Shown here one piece after another: positions 13,502-23,978 of a stretch of 64,000 nt of DNA. Position numbers and translations under genes: made by a program. This stretch comes from Lonicera japonica (lineage: Eukaryota > Streptophyta > Magnoliopsida > Dipsacales > Caprifoliaceae). The notes beneath the pieces are model-generated. The model saw only the letters and a program-made list of their open reading frames with translations, did not search any database and was not told where the DNA came from. The stretch spans positions 29,237,234 through 29,301,233 of the forward strand of contig CM038471.1 of NCBI GenBank assembly GCA_021464415.1, written 5' to 3'. Within the stretch, counting starts at the first letter, position 1, and each line of letters opens with the position of its first letter.

Positions 13502-13870
13502 ATGGCTACTCCTATGTCTTCTACTAACTCTACTGCACCCATAATGTATGTCCCAAACATCACCAAGCCTGTTACTTTGAAATTGAATGAAAATAATTAC
13601 TGCATTCGGTGTCAACAAATGAAGCCCTTATTAGTTGGACAATTGTTTTGGTGTTTTATAGATGGCTCCTACCGGCATCAATCAGATTTTTTGCCATCCA
13701 CAGCGACTTAAATGGGATAGAAAAATCCTGAATATCGTCTTTGGCATCAAATGGCATGGAGGCATGAAGAGGCAACTCTTCGCGTATTAATGTACAGGAC
13801 GAAGGAATGACAGAAGGTTGCAAAGGCAGAGAGAAATCTACAGATTTAAGGAAGCGAATTTGTTTGGTGA
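13502..13870 (+). pseudogene. Ty1/copia gag N-terminal fragment
   Basis: The open part (69 codons) reads ITKPVTLKLNENNYCIRCQQMKPLLVGQ followed by LFWCFIDGS. This is the usual start of plant copia Gag ('..VKLDENNYLLWRQQM..PLLRG..L.G.IDG'). It runs into a stop at 13709, and the continuation (WHQMAWRHEEATLRVLM) has stops and no later gag-pol domain. Upstream 13370-13500 has 'agccctcgctctaacggtaaaagcc' but no recognisable LTR. It is a small dead fragment; the exact 3' limit is uncertain. Confidence 0.6.
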
Positions 13871-14079
13871 TACGATAGTTCTTTAAGCTTTTCCAATGAA
13901 AAAGTGGTAATTGTCAATGTAAATACAAAGAAATGAATATATTTGCTCTCTTTCTTTCTTTTTATGCTAAATTTATGATTTTATGCGACTCCTCTGTTTT
14001 TTTTTTGTTTTTTATTTCCTTTCCTTTTTTTCGTTGAAAAATGTTTCCTAATTATGTTCCTTGCATCCCCCTCCCCTAC

Positions 14080-14345
14080 CACAAATTAAAAATCCGCTTC
14101 CCTCTATTAGAACATATCAAATTAAGATTCACCTTCCGAAAAACCATTTACCAAATCTAATGATAAGAAATCAAAAGTTTATTTATTGATTACGTTAAAA
14201 TCAGAGACATAATAAATCTTCCCCAAAGAAAATATATAGAGTAGTCAAGATGTGTATAAATGAGTTGCATTACGTGGTGCTTTTTGGATTTAAATCCATT
14301 GAATTAACAACTTGATCAAATATAAGATTTCAGTATAATCTTTCC
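14080..14345 (+). repeat. Repeat family D, copy 1: paralogous empty site of the MULE
   Basis: This segment matches, piece by piece, 14505-14600 joined to 52563-52740, the two sides of the MULE insertion. Landmarks are 'aattaagattcac..ccatttaccaaatct' then 'tcaaaagtttatttattga', 'agtcaagatgtgtataaatg', 'tggtgcttttt' and 'taacaacttgat'. The join (about 14170-14180) is uninterrupted here, so it shows the pre-insertion state and fixes the MULE ends. Confidence 0.65.
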
Positions 14346-14591
14346 CTTTCTTTTTTGCTTGATTTATAAAAATATGAGAATTTTTTGAATTAGGTGTTCA
14401 ATTCTTAGTAGGTTTAGGCTTGCTTGTTTCATAGTCCTAGTACCTTGGGGCTTGTTTGGAAAGCATTATATAAGATCTGACCAATTGGTTTTATGTTGGA
14501 TATTCCTAAATTAAAAGCTCACTATCCTTTCCTAGAATGCGCCAAATTAAGAGATACTTTTCTTCAATCAATATACCAAATCTCGTGGTAA

Positions 14592-14600
14592 CAAAATAAG
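14592..14600 (+). repeat. 9-bp target-site duplication of the MULE, left
   Basis: CAAAATAAG at 14592-14600 is repeated exactly at 52563-52571, directly outside the two terminal inverted repeats. Nine bases is the hallmark duplication of Mutator-superfamily transposons. Confidence 0.85.
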
Positions 14601-15360
14601 GGTGTTTTTGTTTCTATCCACCAAATCTTGCTGTTAATCCACGCTATTAAGTTAATCCGCATTACATATTAAGTTAATCCGCGAGCGTGGATAGACTGAC
14701 AAAAAAATATTATTAATTTACTTTTATAAATATTATTTTAAATAATAATTTAATACTAAAACATCCACTAAATTAATAAGTTCAACCACTTTATAAATTT
14801 AAATTTTAATATTAAACAATAGTTAAATCTTAATTAACTTTAAAATAAAATAATACAAACAAAAATTAACCTTAACCTCATTCTTTCTCCCACTCACGAT
14901 CGTTCTTCCTCCCACGCTCACTCCCACGCCCAGCCTCCTTCTTCTCCATCGTCTCCTCCATCCCCACTCTGTCGTATTTACTCATGCGCTATATCAAGGA
15001 CCACTCGCTATCTTCATCTTCTTCATTTGGTAAGCCCTATCATAAACCCTAAAATTTTCCCCAATTGCAATTCCAGCTCATGTATATTTTGATTCCAAGT
15101 TATCAGAATCGTGAATTTGGAAGATGTAATGTTCATCTCTTTGATTTTCTTTAGACAACCAAACAGAAGGAAATTAGTTGTTTGGTTCCATTTGGAGTTG
15201 TATGTTTGTTCTATTTTACTTGATGCATCCGATCCATTGATTTACAAGATTTCCTAAAATTGTTTTATGTTTTGACTTAAACTAAACATGCGTAAAATGA
15301 TTGAATTGTTCCATTTGGTATGCTGTTGATTTCGCACGGATTGTTTTTGTGTTCTTTTAT

Positions 15361-16085
15361 CATAAAGCCAATTATTGTCAATTGTTTTCAAAATGGACAA
15401 CACTTGGTTACATTGATAGAATTAAGTAAAGGGTATGGTTTAGCTTCTTTTTTTTCCCCTCTTTCTTATAACATTGTTTTGTACAATAGCTAAAGGATTA
15501 TGTTCTTTATCATATAGCCAATTATTCTCTGTTGGGTTCAAAATGGACAACACTTGGTTACATTGATAGAACTAAGTAAAGGGTATGGTTTAGCTTCTTT
15601 TTTTTTTTTTTTTCTTGTTTTCCTTTCTTATAACATTGTTTTGTACAATAGCTAAAAGATTATATTGCTTATCATATAGCCAATTATTGTCTGTTGGTTT
15701 CAAAATGGACAACACTTGGTTACATTGATAAAATTAAGTAAAGGGTATAGTTTAGCTTCCTTTTTTTTTTCCTTTCTTATAACATTGTTTTGTACAATAG
15801 CTAAAGGATTACGTTTTTTTATCATATAGCCAATTATTGTCTATTGGGTTCAAAATGGACAACACTTGGTTACATTTATAGTATTAAGTAAAAGGTATGG
15901 TTTAGCATTTTTTTTTTTTTTTAACTTTCTTATAACATTGTTTTGTACAAGAGCTAAAGGATTATGTTCCTTATCATATAGCCAATTACTTTTTATTGGT
16001 TTCAAAATGGACAACACTTGGTTACATTAATAGAATTAAGTAAATGGTATGGTTTAGCTTCTTCTTTTTTTCCCTTTCTTTTCTG
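15361..16085 (+). repeat. Tandem repeat, about 150-160-bp unit, about 4.7 copies, in the MULE leader
   Basis: Units start near 15361, 15511, 15673, 15823 and 15974 with 'catatagccaattattgtct'. Each contains 'caaaatggacaacacttgg', 'ttacattgatagaattaag', 'gtatggtttagc', a T-tract of variable length and 'cttataacattgttttgt'. Spacing varies mainly through the T-tract. The array lies between the left MULE end and the PMD gene and has no coding content; it could be leader or intron sequence or binding sites. The CT-rich stretch at 14880-14960, before the array, may be an untranslated leader. Confidence 0.8.
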
Positions 16086-17114
16086 AAACCGGATATGGTT
16101 GAGCCTTTAAACTATTATTTACTGTTATTTTCTTTCACTTTGATTACTAGTAAAGTGAAGAAATCTATGGGGAAAGTTAACTCTGAGATGCTTCTCTCTT
16201 TGTTTTCTTTGAAAAAAAAATTTCCTACAATTTTAAGAATCTTTATTTCATTTTATGTTTGTCTAGTTATAGTTTTCTTGCTTGTTATTGACAGCACAAG
16301 ATCTTTAGTGTTTCTTTTTCTATAAAGAAAATCGAACAGTGATAGTGACAAATCTAGTTTTTTTTTTTTTTTCATAGCATTGGGTAGGTTTTACGAATAT
16401 GTTAAATTCTTTAATATTACTCTTTTTCTGAACTTGAAATTATTTGGTTTAAAATTAAGATTATTTTGTGAATTAATGAATCTTGATTCTTGGTGACAAT
16501 TGTTTTCCCGTACTAGTAATTACTTGAATTATATTCCTCATTCAGTTAAATTGAGTTCCTATGGCTTGAAGTATTTAACGTGCCTTACGTAGAATAGAAC
16601 ATGATTGAATAGTTTTGTATGATATATTTCCTCTACGAAAGACTTCATCATTGATTTTGTGGAGATGTAAACAAGTGTTGCACTTAGGTATAGTTATCGA
16701 CTTATGTAGCTAGTTTGTATATTTTGAACTTGAGTAAGCAGTTTTTGTTGGTTTACTTTCTTATTAAGTCAACATTTTTATTTTCTTTTATTAGAAACAC
16801 AATTATCACATGGAAAATTTTCCATACAAAGCAATTTTAAGGAATTCAATTTCTTTCCATATAAAAGAATTAAACACCTTGATCCAAGAGCTTTACTCAA
16901 AAATAGTCATGTTATTCAAAAAAAATTTACTCTTCAAGTTTTCTCTCCCCTATTCTACCCTCATTCCTACTTGTTGCACACTTGAATCTATACAAATTAT
17001 AAAAATTTCCCTAGTTTCTAGATTCAAATTTATATTGTTGTTCAAGTTCCAGAGTTAGCCCCTCAACTTTTTTAGTATTACAGATTGCCATAATTTGTGC
17101 CGTGGGTTGTATCG
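16086..17114. other. MULE leader region without recognisable gene
   Basis: Between the tandem array and the PMD start the sequence is AT-rich. Frames at 16044-16325 and 16810-17058 are low-complexity (F/L/S-rich) and match nothing I know. I treat them as non-coding. Confidence 0.5.
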
Positions 17115-19120
17115 ATGACAACCTCCGCGAGGCAAAAAAGGGTAAAGAAAAATGGACCATTACATGAAGGACCGGGCGAAGGTCGGAACTAAGAAAATGA
17201 TGGCGGGCCGGTTGATAAATCTGTACTTACAAGCTTTAAAACCCATATTGCATATGCTATTTGGAATAAAGAAGTGGTATTTCATCTTACAGTACATATA
17301 AAATTTTATATATAGTTATATATATACATATCCATTGCTAATTAAGAGTTTTATGTAGGATAAACATAAATTGAAGACAATACATCACTGGGATCTACTT
17401 AATGACTGGAAGTTATCTGATGAGGTAGAAGGGGTACAGAGTAGGGTTAAAGACGCTGGCTTAATGAATTTAGTTGATTACACATACCGTTACATTGACT
17501 ACGTTGCAGTATCAGGCTTTGTAGAAAGGTGGCATACTGAAACAAACACTTTTCACTTGCCTTTTGGAGAGATGACAATAACATTAGACAATGTGAAGCA
17601 GATTCTAGGGATCCGAGTGGAGGGGAAAGTGTTTTATGATAAGGATGGGGAAGGGATATTGAACCAAAAGCAGCAATAACGTTAGTTAAACGATTATTGG
17701 GTATTCGTAAGAGGGTGGTAAGAGAGGAATGTCGTACTACATATGCAGTTAGGCTTGATTGGTTAAAACAACATTTTAAGGGTAAAGCTACTGAGGAATC
17801 AAACCCCAATGAATTAGACCAATGTGCAAGGGGGTACCTCTTTTATGTGTTAGGTTGTTATGTTTTTCCCGATAAGACAAAAACTAAGATATCCATATAT
17901 TATTTGAGTTGTTTGATAAATTTGAGGAATGTCGGAGAAAATGGATGGGGAATGGCGATACTTGCATATTTGTATCGTCAGTTGGGCATGGCATCAAGGT
18001 CTAGGGTGGTGCAAATTGCCGGTTGTTTAACTCTTCTTGGGATACGTCTCTTAATCTTGTAAATGTACATAATTTTGTATTTTTCAGATATTTATTATTT
18101 CCCAATTCATACAGGCTTGGATAAATGACCACTTTTCGGAGTGTGTGTGTGTGGTTCCTAATATGGAGTATACGGAGCTAATGCCACGGATGTGTAAATG
18201 GAAGGCTCAACAATGCTGTGGAGATACCCGTACTGCTCTTATTGTCTTGAGAGAGAAAATTGATGACTTAACAGAGATTGATGTAACTCTTACTCACTTT
18301 ACTGTTTAAGTTTGTTTTGTTTTTAACTAGATATATTTTAATGTTTGGCTATTGTTGTAAATAATAGGTAACTTGGGACCCGTACAAAGACCGTAGGAAA
18401 GCCCACCCATTGGATGATGTTTCATTTTATCGCGGCTTGCTCCTTTGCTATGATGTTGCGGAGGCATACTACCCTGATCGGGTACTTAGACAGTTTGGTA
18501 TTGTACAAAGAATTCCAACCATGCCGATGGTTCAACCCGAGAAGTTGATACGTGGGAAGACGTCAAATGAATATAAGATAGTATATAACACTCACAGCTG
18601 GCATCTCGAGAACTGGAAGAATCACTTATTGAATGATGCATCGCGCTCTGTACTAGCTAAGTATCCTTGGGAATGTGAGGACGGTTATATGGAATGGTTT
18701 CTTAGGATCACCCATCCATATGTACAAGTCCCATCACTAAGAACAACTCCGAGGAGGATACGCAGTGCACAAGATACAGAACATGCGAAATTGGTAATTC
18801 CCATATACCATTGAGTTGTTGTTTTCCATTTTAACTTGGAATTAAATGTAGTAATTGTGATTGTAATTGAATTATGTAGCAAGTGGAGGTCGACAGGGTT
18901 ATCGCATTCCTACAGGGGGCATTCTCTAGTGGCCAAGTGGAGGACAATTCAGGTGTTACTTATGAAGCTATAAAAATGCTTTTGGATGCTAGAAAGACAG
19001 AGAAAGCACAAGGAAATATACCCGCAATGGAGAGTAGGAGAAAAAAGGCGACATGAACCTACCAATACTATAGCTGTGACAAAAGGCAAAGCCATTTCAA
19101 AAAAGAAACCAAAGAAGTAG
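17115..19120 (+). pseudogene. Plant mobile domain (PMD, MAIN/MAIL-like) gene of the MULE, broken
   Basis: Inferred exons are 17115-17291, 17359 to about 18055, 18115-18282, 18368-18793 and 18880 to about 19120; most junctions have GT-AG in phase. PMD signatures are GPVDKSVLTSFKTHIAYAIW (exon 1), WHTETNTFHLPFGEMTITLD (exon 2), a GYLFYVLGCYVFPD segment, WDPY and FYRGLLLCYDVAEAYYPDR VLRQFG. The C-terminus is lysine-rich. PMD proteins MAIN and MAIL1 act in plant gene and transposon silencing; the role of transposon-borne copies is not settled. Damage: an in-frame TAA at 17190-17192, a one-base frameshift near 17655 in the conserved region, an unclear donor after CLTLLG near 18050, and a possible frameshift near 19045. 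The gene converges on the transposase. Confidence 0.85.
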
Positions 19121-19406
19121 TTTTACAAAATTAGGACATTAATTATGACTTTTAATAGGACATAATGCATTCTATTTTTTTTTTTGCTAATGGGATATAT
19201 GTTAGTGCATTTTATGTGAGACTAATTACTCAAAGCAATGGGATGTTCGTAATGTATTTTTTGTTAATAGGATGACTTATTGAATGAATCAACTCTTGTT
19301 AACTTAAATTCCACAAACACCATGTCCCCAGTATATCTATTTGTGTAATAAATAATTGAAGATGGCTAAAGAGCTAGTGTTGATGTATTCTATGCCTTAA
19401 AAAACT

Positions 19407-19424
19407 ATTTTAATCTTTCTTGTT
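19407..19424. repeat. 18-bp target-site duplication of the LINE
   Basis: ATTTTAATCTTTCTTGTT at 19407-19424 recurs exactly at 23961-23978. It brackets the LINE; the T-run at about 19423-19431 is the complement of the poly(A) tail. Confidence 0.9.
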
Positions 19425-19452
19425 TTTTTTTGAAACAGAGAAATGGAATATA

Positions 19453-22400
19453 TTAACTTAAATCGCTGAGAAGAACATCATGAATGAAGGTCGGACATTC
19501 ATCCCAAACCTTCCAACCAGACAAGGAATTCGCCGCTTGAGCTAGACTATGAGCTGCGCAATTCGCTGATCGATAAATGAAAGAAACACTACACTGATTT
19601 AGGTCTCTTAAAAGAGCCTTACAATCTTCTATAATCATACCAAAATAAGAACAATCATCCGCTTCTTTGTTCATTGCATCTGCTACTAATTTGGAGTCCA
19701 CTTCAATTTGAATATTGTGTTGTTGCTTGTCTTTGAGCCAACTCAATACCTCCCTAAGGCCAATGGCTTCTGCTAGAGACGGGGAGACACGGCCATAAAA
19801 CCACCCTTGAATAGCCTTGAGGAAATTCCCATTTTGGTCTCGAAGTAGACCTCCAAACCCATACTTTAAAGAAGCCGAAAAGAGAGATGCATCCACATTG
19901 CATTTAATGAACCCCGAAGCGGGTTTGACCCATGACCTATTACTTCCCGAACCTGCCATAATTGTACAAGCAGAAGTAGAATCGGCAACCGCATTACTAA
20001 CCGAGGTCGAGGCAGCAGTGTCCACTCGAGACTGTTTCTCCTTAAGTGACCGGAATTCCGCTACTGCCATAGTCGCTTTATTAATAACCGAGGCTGCAGG
20101 TTTTGATTCCCCATTCCATGTGAGCTCATTACGGTTCCACCAGCAGCACCATAAAATCGCTGCTACCATTTCTAACTGTTGTTTGTTCAAATGCCGTCTT
20201 TGGTCGTTCCACCAATTCACAAAAACTGAAGCTGCACTCGCATATATACGAACAGGGGCTGCTGCCCAAATACGCTGTACTACAGGACAATAAACAAGGA
20301 CATGAAGGCTTGTCTCAACCTCCATATTACAAAAGCTACACGTAGGATCTATATTCACCCGCCGCTGAAGTAATGCCGCCTTCGTAGGAAGATTATCATT
20401 CAACACACGCCACAGAAAATTACAGATTTTAGGCGGAAGTTTCAAGGCCCAAATCATACTCCAATCAGTCAACGAGGGCCCGTAAATCGGATTTCCAGTA
20501 GCTCTAAGCAGATGATACCCGCTCTTGACACTATAGTTGCCTTTAGGTGTCCAAGCCCAACGCCAAATATCCTCACGCCCTATTTTCGGCAGAGGAATTG
20601 AGAGGATTTCTTCGCAATCTCGAACATCAAACAAATCAGAAATCAGTACTGAATCCCATTCTAACTTTCCCGGAATAAAAAGAGCATCGACAGTGACATC
20701 CGACGCACCCGATGGAGGGGGAGTTTGAATATAAGGCTGATCCGTGTCCTGCAACCAAGGACAATCCCATATTTTAGAGTCCTTTCCATTACCAATCCTA
20801 CGACGAGCACCTGCTTGAACCAAATCTCTACTAGCAAAAATACTCCGCCAAACGTAGCTAGGATTAGAGCCCAAAGCAGCTTCCATAAAAGAAGAATTCG
20901 GATAATACCTTGCTTTAAAAATACGGCTACATAAAGATTGAGGATTTGATAATAGCCTCCAACCTTGCTTTGCAAGCATTGCCAAATTAAATAGACGGAT
21001 CTCTCTGAAACCCAAACCACCATTAGTTTTTTTCTCACACAACTTCGACCATCTTTGCCAATGAATACTATTACTTCCATCTTTCTTTTTACCCCACCAG
21101 AAACTATTCATCATCCTCTCTAATTCATCAGACAAACGGAGAGGAAGCAGAAACACCCCCATCACATAACTCGGAATAGCTTGAATAACTGCCTTTAACA
21201 AAATCTCTTTACCCGCCCTTGAAAGATGTTTAGACCGCCACCCATTCAAACGTTTCCAAGCTTTTTCTTTTACATAAGAAAACACCTCAGCCTTGTTACG
21301 CCCGATAAGAGAAGGAGCCCCCAAATACTGGCCATGATTAGAGCAGATGGGAACCCCCAAGAAATCACTAATAGAGGCTTGCACTTCATTTGGCGTACTA
21401 GTACTGAAACGAATAGACGATTTTGAGAAATTCACTTGTTGACCAGAAGCCTTCTCATATGCACTAAGACAATGCTTGATAATACAACATTCTTCCATAG
21501 TCGCCTTGAAAAAGAGAAAACTGTCGTCTGCAAAAAATAAGTGAGTGACTTCAGGAGCCGAACGTGCAACCCTGCACCCATGAACTAACCCTCTTCGGTT
21601 GCAATCAGTAATGAGAGTGGAGAGCCCCTCTGCACAGATGAGAAAAAGATATGGAGATATAGGATCACCCTGTCGAAGCCCTCTAGACGGCACAATAGGA
21701 CCCACCACTCTATCCCCCTGTCGAATTACGTACTTGACTGATCTCACAAATAACATTGTTAAATTAACCCAGCTATCACAAAAACCAAGAGCCCGCATCA
21801 TATCCTCAAGGAATTGCCATTCTACCCTGTCATAGGCTTTCGACATATCGATTTTCAAAGAGGAAAATCCTTCTTTGCCTTGAGTACGTCTCTGTAAATA
21901 ATGACCGACCTCAAAGGCGATCATAACATTATCGGTAATTAACCTGCCAGGTATAAATGCACTCTGCGCTTCTGAAATGATAGAGTCTAGTACAACTTTC
22001 AACCTATTTGCTACAACCTTAGTCATGATCTTAACCACAACATTACAGAGTGAAATCGGACGCAACTCCGTTAGTTTATTTGGGTTCTTAACTTTAGGAA
22101 TCAGAACAATCATCGTATCATTAATATGATCAGGCAACGAGCAAGAATTTAAACACATTAAACAGAAGTGGGTTACCTCCTCACCAATATCTCCCCAGAA
22201 ATTCTGATAAAAGCATGGATTAAATCCATCCAGTCCCGGACTCTTATCCGGATGCATTGAGAATACTGCTGTGCGCACCTCCTCCACCGTGTACTGTCTG
22301 CTAAGAAAATAATTCTGCTGGTCAGATATTTTAGCCCTGACTTTGCTTAAAATTGGGGTTGAGTCGGACCTTCTACTTGTAAACAAGTCAGAGAAATAGT

Positions 22401-23571
22401 CACCAATCAGTTCCTGTAAACCCGAATTCCATTCTCGCCTTGTACCTGTGTCATCGATTAACGAGTTAAAAGAATTTTTCTTTTTTCTTTCCGACGCATA
22501 TGCATGGAAAATCTTCGAGTTTGAATCGCCAGCCTCGAGCCAAAAAATCTTAGCTCGCTGCTTCCAAAACTCCGATTGGTTCTTCAACAAACTATACAAA
22601 ACCGAGCGCTCCTCCACAACTCGAGTTTGTGATGTAGCGTCTGTGCGTTTGGAAAGCATAGATATTCGTCTTCTGCACTTACTGATGTCGTTTTTAAATT
22701 GCTTTCTAAGATCCTCACCCCAGGTTTGAAGGGCTGCTCCACACCTTTTTAAACGAGTCCTGAAATCAGTAGTCTCACCCGGTTGCCAATGCTCAAGAAT
22801 AATTTCCCTGCACTTTGGTTCAAAACGCCATATATTCTCGAAACGGAACATTTTGGGGCTTCGATGGAAGTTAACTGGGTAGTGAAGGAGAATAGCAGAA
22901 TGATCTGACGATCCAACCGGGATATTTAGAATTTCTGCCGTCGGGAAACGGTCGTGCCATTGTTTAGATGCCAACGCTCGGTCCAGTTTCTCTTCAGTGA
23001 AGCTTGCTGTCCCTCTACCTTTTTCCCAAGTAAAATTATGCCCCTTCATACAGATATCCGACAACCCACAATCTTCAATTGCCGACCTGAATCCATTTAT
23101 TAAGTTAACAGGGTGTGATAAGCGGCCTCGTTTTTCTGATTGCGCAAGAAGGTCATTGAAATCCCCTATACAACACCAGGGTAGGTTGGAGCTCTGAGAT
23201 AAAGTGCGTAGCATAGACCAGGATGCTCTTCTTCTCTGTCGTTCAGGATACCCGTAAAACCCCGTAAGACGCCAGTCAGACGTATTAGGAAGTGAAATAA
23301 TCACATCAATAAAATTCTTTGTAAGATTAATAAGACGTGTAGTTCCCTTATCCTTCCACATGAATGCTAAACCTCCCCCTCTATTAATACCCTCCACAAA
23401 ACATAAACCACTGAAATTAATTTTACGACGCACATTCTCCACCTTATCCCGACCTACCTTTACTTCAAATAAAAAAACAAAATCGGGTCTCGTTGTGGAC
23501 ACTAAGTCCATTAACTCGCGAACTGTCTTAAGGTTGCCCAAGCCTCGACAGTTCCAACTTAAAGTTGTCAT
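19453..23571 (-). CDS. LINE ORF2: endonuclease / reverse transcriptase / zf-RVT / RNase H polyprotein
   Basis: 1372 codons without a stop. Residues 1-230 form an apurinic-type endonuclease: WNCRGLGN at the start, GDFND near 136-140 and SSDHSAI near 221-226. Reverse transcriptase runs about 485-750: IPKV, RPISLCNVVVKIMTKVVANR, KIDMSKAYDRVEW (catalytic D about 575), GLRQGDPISPYLF near 631 and FFADDSFLFF with the catalytic pair near 681-683. A zf-RVT segment follows near 1010-1090 (LPPKICNFLWR, CSFCN, E.S.HVL..CP). RNase H type 1 is near 1200-1345: KCNVDAS, AEA, EVDSKLV and the RSANCAAHSLAQAA end. The start ATG overlaps the ORF1 stop in ATGA (23568-23571), so reinitiation is likely. It should nick target DNA and prime reverse transcription there. 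Truncation of the element's 5' end means no own promoter. Confidence 0.95.
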   Translation of the reverse strand: MTTLSWNCRGLGNLKTVRELMDLVSTTRPDFVFLFEVKVGRDKVENVRRKINFSGLCFVEGINRGGGLAFMWKDKGTTRLINLTKNFIDVIISLPNTSDWRLTGFYGYPERQRRRASWSMLRTLSQSSNLPWCCIGDFNDLLAQSEKRGRLSHPVNLINGFRSAIEDCGLSDICMKGHNFTWEKGRGTASFTEEKLDRALASKQWHDRFPTAEILNIPVGSSDHSAILLHYPVNFHRSPKMFRFENIWRFEPKCREIILEHWQPGETTDFRTRLKRCGAALQTWGEDLRKQFKNDISKCRRRISMLSKRTDATSQTRVVEERSVLYSLLKNQSEFWKQRAKIFWLEAGDSNSKIFHAYASERKKKNSFNSLIDDTGTRREWNSGLQELIGDYFSDLFTSRRSDSTPILSKVRAKISDQQNYFLSRQYTVEEVRTAVFSMHPDKSPGLDGFNPCFYQNFWGDIGEEVTHFCLMCLNSCSLPDHINDTMIVLIPKVKNPNKLTELRPISLCNVVVKIMTKVVANRLKVVLDSIISEAQSAFIPGRLITDNVMIAFEVGHYLQRRTQGKEGFSSLKIDMSKAYDRVEWQFLEDMMRALGFCDSWVNLTMLFVRSVKYVIRQGDRVVGPIVPSRGLRQGDPISPYLFLICAEGLSTLITDCNRRGLVHGCRVARSAPEVTHLFFADDSFLFFKATMEECCIIKHCLSAYEKASGQQVNFSKSSIRFSTSTPNEVQASISDFLGVPICSNHGQYLGAPSLIGRNKAEVFSYVKEKAWKRLNGWRSKHLSRAGKEILLKAVIQAIPSYVMGVFLLPLRLSDELERMMNSFWWGKKKDGSNSIHWQRWSKLCEKKTNGGLGFREIRLFNLAMLAKQGWRLLSNPQSLCSRIFKARYYPNSSFMEAALGSNPSYVWRSIFASRDLVQAGARRRIGNGKDSKIWDCPWLQDTDQPYIQTPPPSGASDVTVDALFIPGKLEWDSVLISDLFDVRDCEEILSIPLPKIGREDIWRWAWTPKGNYSVKSGYHLLRATGNPIYGPSLTDWSMIWALKLPPKICNFLWRVLNDNLPTKAALLQRRVNIDPTCSFCNMEVETSLHVLVYCPVVQRIWAAAPVRIYASAASVFVNWWNDQRRHLNKQQLEMVAAILWCCWWNRNELTWNGESKPAASVINKATMAVAEFRSLKEKQSRVDTAASTSVSNAVADSTSACTIMAGSGSNRSWVKPASGFIKCNVDASLFSASLKYGFGGLLRDQNGNFLKAIQGWFYGRVSPSLAEAIGLREVLSWLKDKQQHNIQIEVDSKLVADAMNKEADDCSYFGMIIEDCKALLRDLNQCSVSFIYRSANCAAHSLAQAANSLSGWKVWDECPTFIHDVLLSDLS

Positions 23572-23940
23572 AATGCCCGGCGAGCCCCGACGCCGAGACC
23601 CGCCTCCACGAAGTTTTTTGAGCTCCGCCCAGTCAATGTTGTTGAACTGCCCTTAATTTCCCCCTGGTCCATTTCTTCTTGCAAATCACTTTCTTTTCTT
23701 CTTCTTTTAGAATCCATAACAATTAAAACATCAGGCCCACTTTGGAGGCCCAAAGCATATTGCCCTGACCCATCTAACTCCATATTTGCGGCTGAATTAA
23801 TAGCCAGATCAGCTGTCTCGCTTTCCTTGCAAGCAATTACGTGCATGTTATTCAAAACGGATTCTTGATTTATGTCAATCCCTTTGAATAAGGGATTCTG
23901 CCGCGCAACGAAACTGGAGCCTTGATTTTCGACATTTGAA
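23568..23940 (-). pseudogene. C-terminal remnant of LINE ORF1 (nucleic-acid-binding Gag-like protein)
   Basis: The frame upstream of ORF2 is open from the truncation point to the TGA at 23568 that overlaps the ORF2 ATG by ATGA. It encodes about 125 residues (for example ...FVARQNPLFKGIDINQ... and a basic KRRRKESD patch). Position and overlap identify it as the tail of ORF1. The zinc-knuckle part and the start are lost by 5' truncation. Confidence 0.75.
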
Positions 23941-23978
23941 AAATACCCTTGATTTTCGACATTTTAATCTTTCTTGTT

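Larger units (their letters stand above)
19425..23960 (-). mobile_element. 5'-truncated LINE (L1-type, with RNase H domain), young
   Basis: A minus-strand non-LTR retrotransposon of 4.5 kb, bounded by an exact 18-bp duplication, with a short poly(A) tail (poly-T at about 19423-19431) at its 3' end. It keeps the last ~125 codons of ORF1 and a complete, uninterrupted ORF2. At the truncated 5' junction, 'ccttgattttcgacattt' occurs twice (about 23920-23937 and 23948-23965), a small duplication of a kind that can arise when LINE reverse transcription ends. It sits between the two convergent MULE genes. The intact ORF and perfect target duplication say it is the youngest or one of the youngest insertions here. 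Confidence 0.93.

Noticed and set aside
19817..23656. Plus-strand and other-frame ORFs across the LINE (for example 19817-20293, 20661-21080)
   Set aside because: Shadows of the intact minus-strand ORF2.
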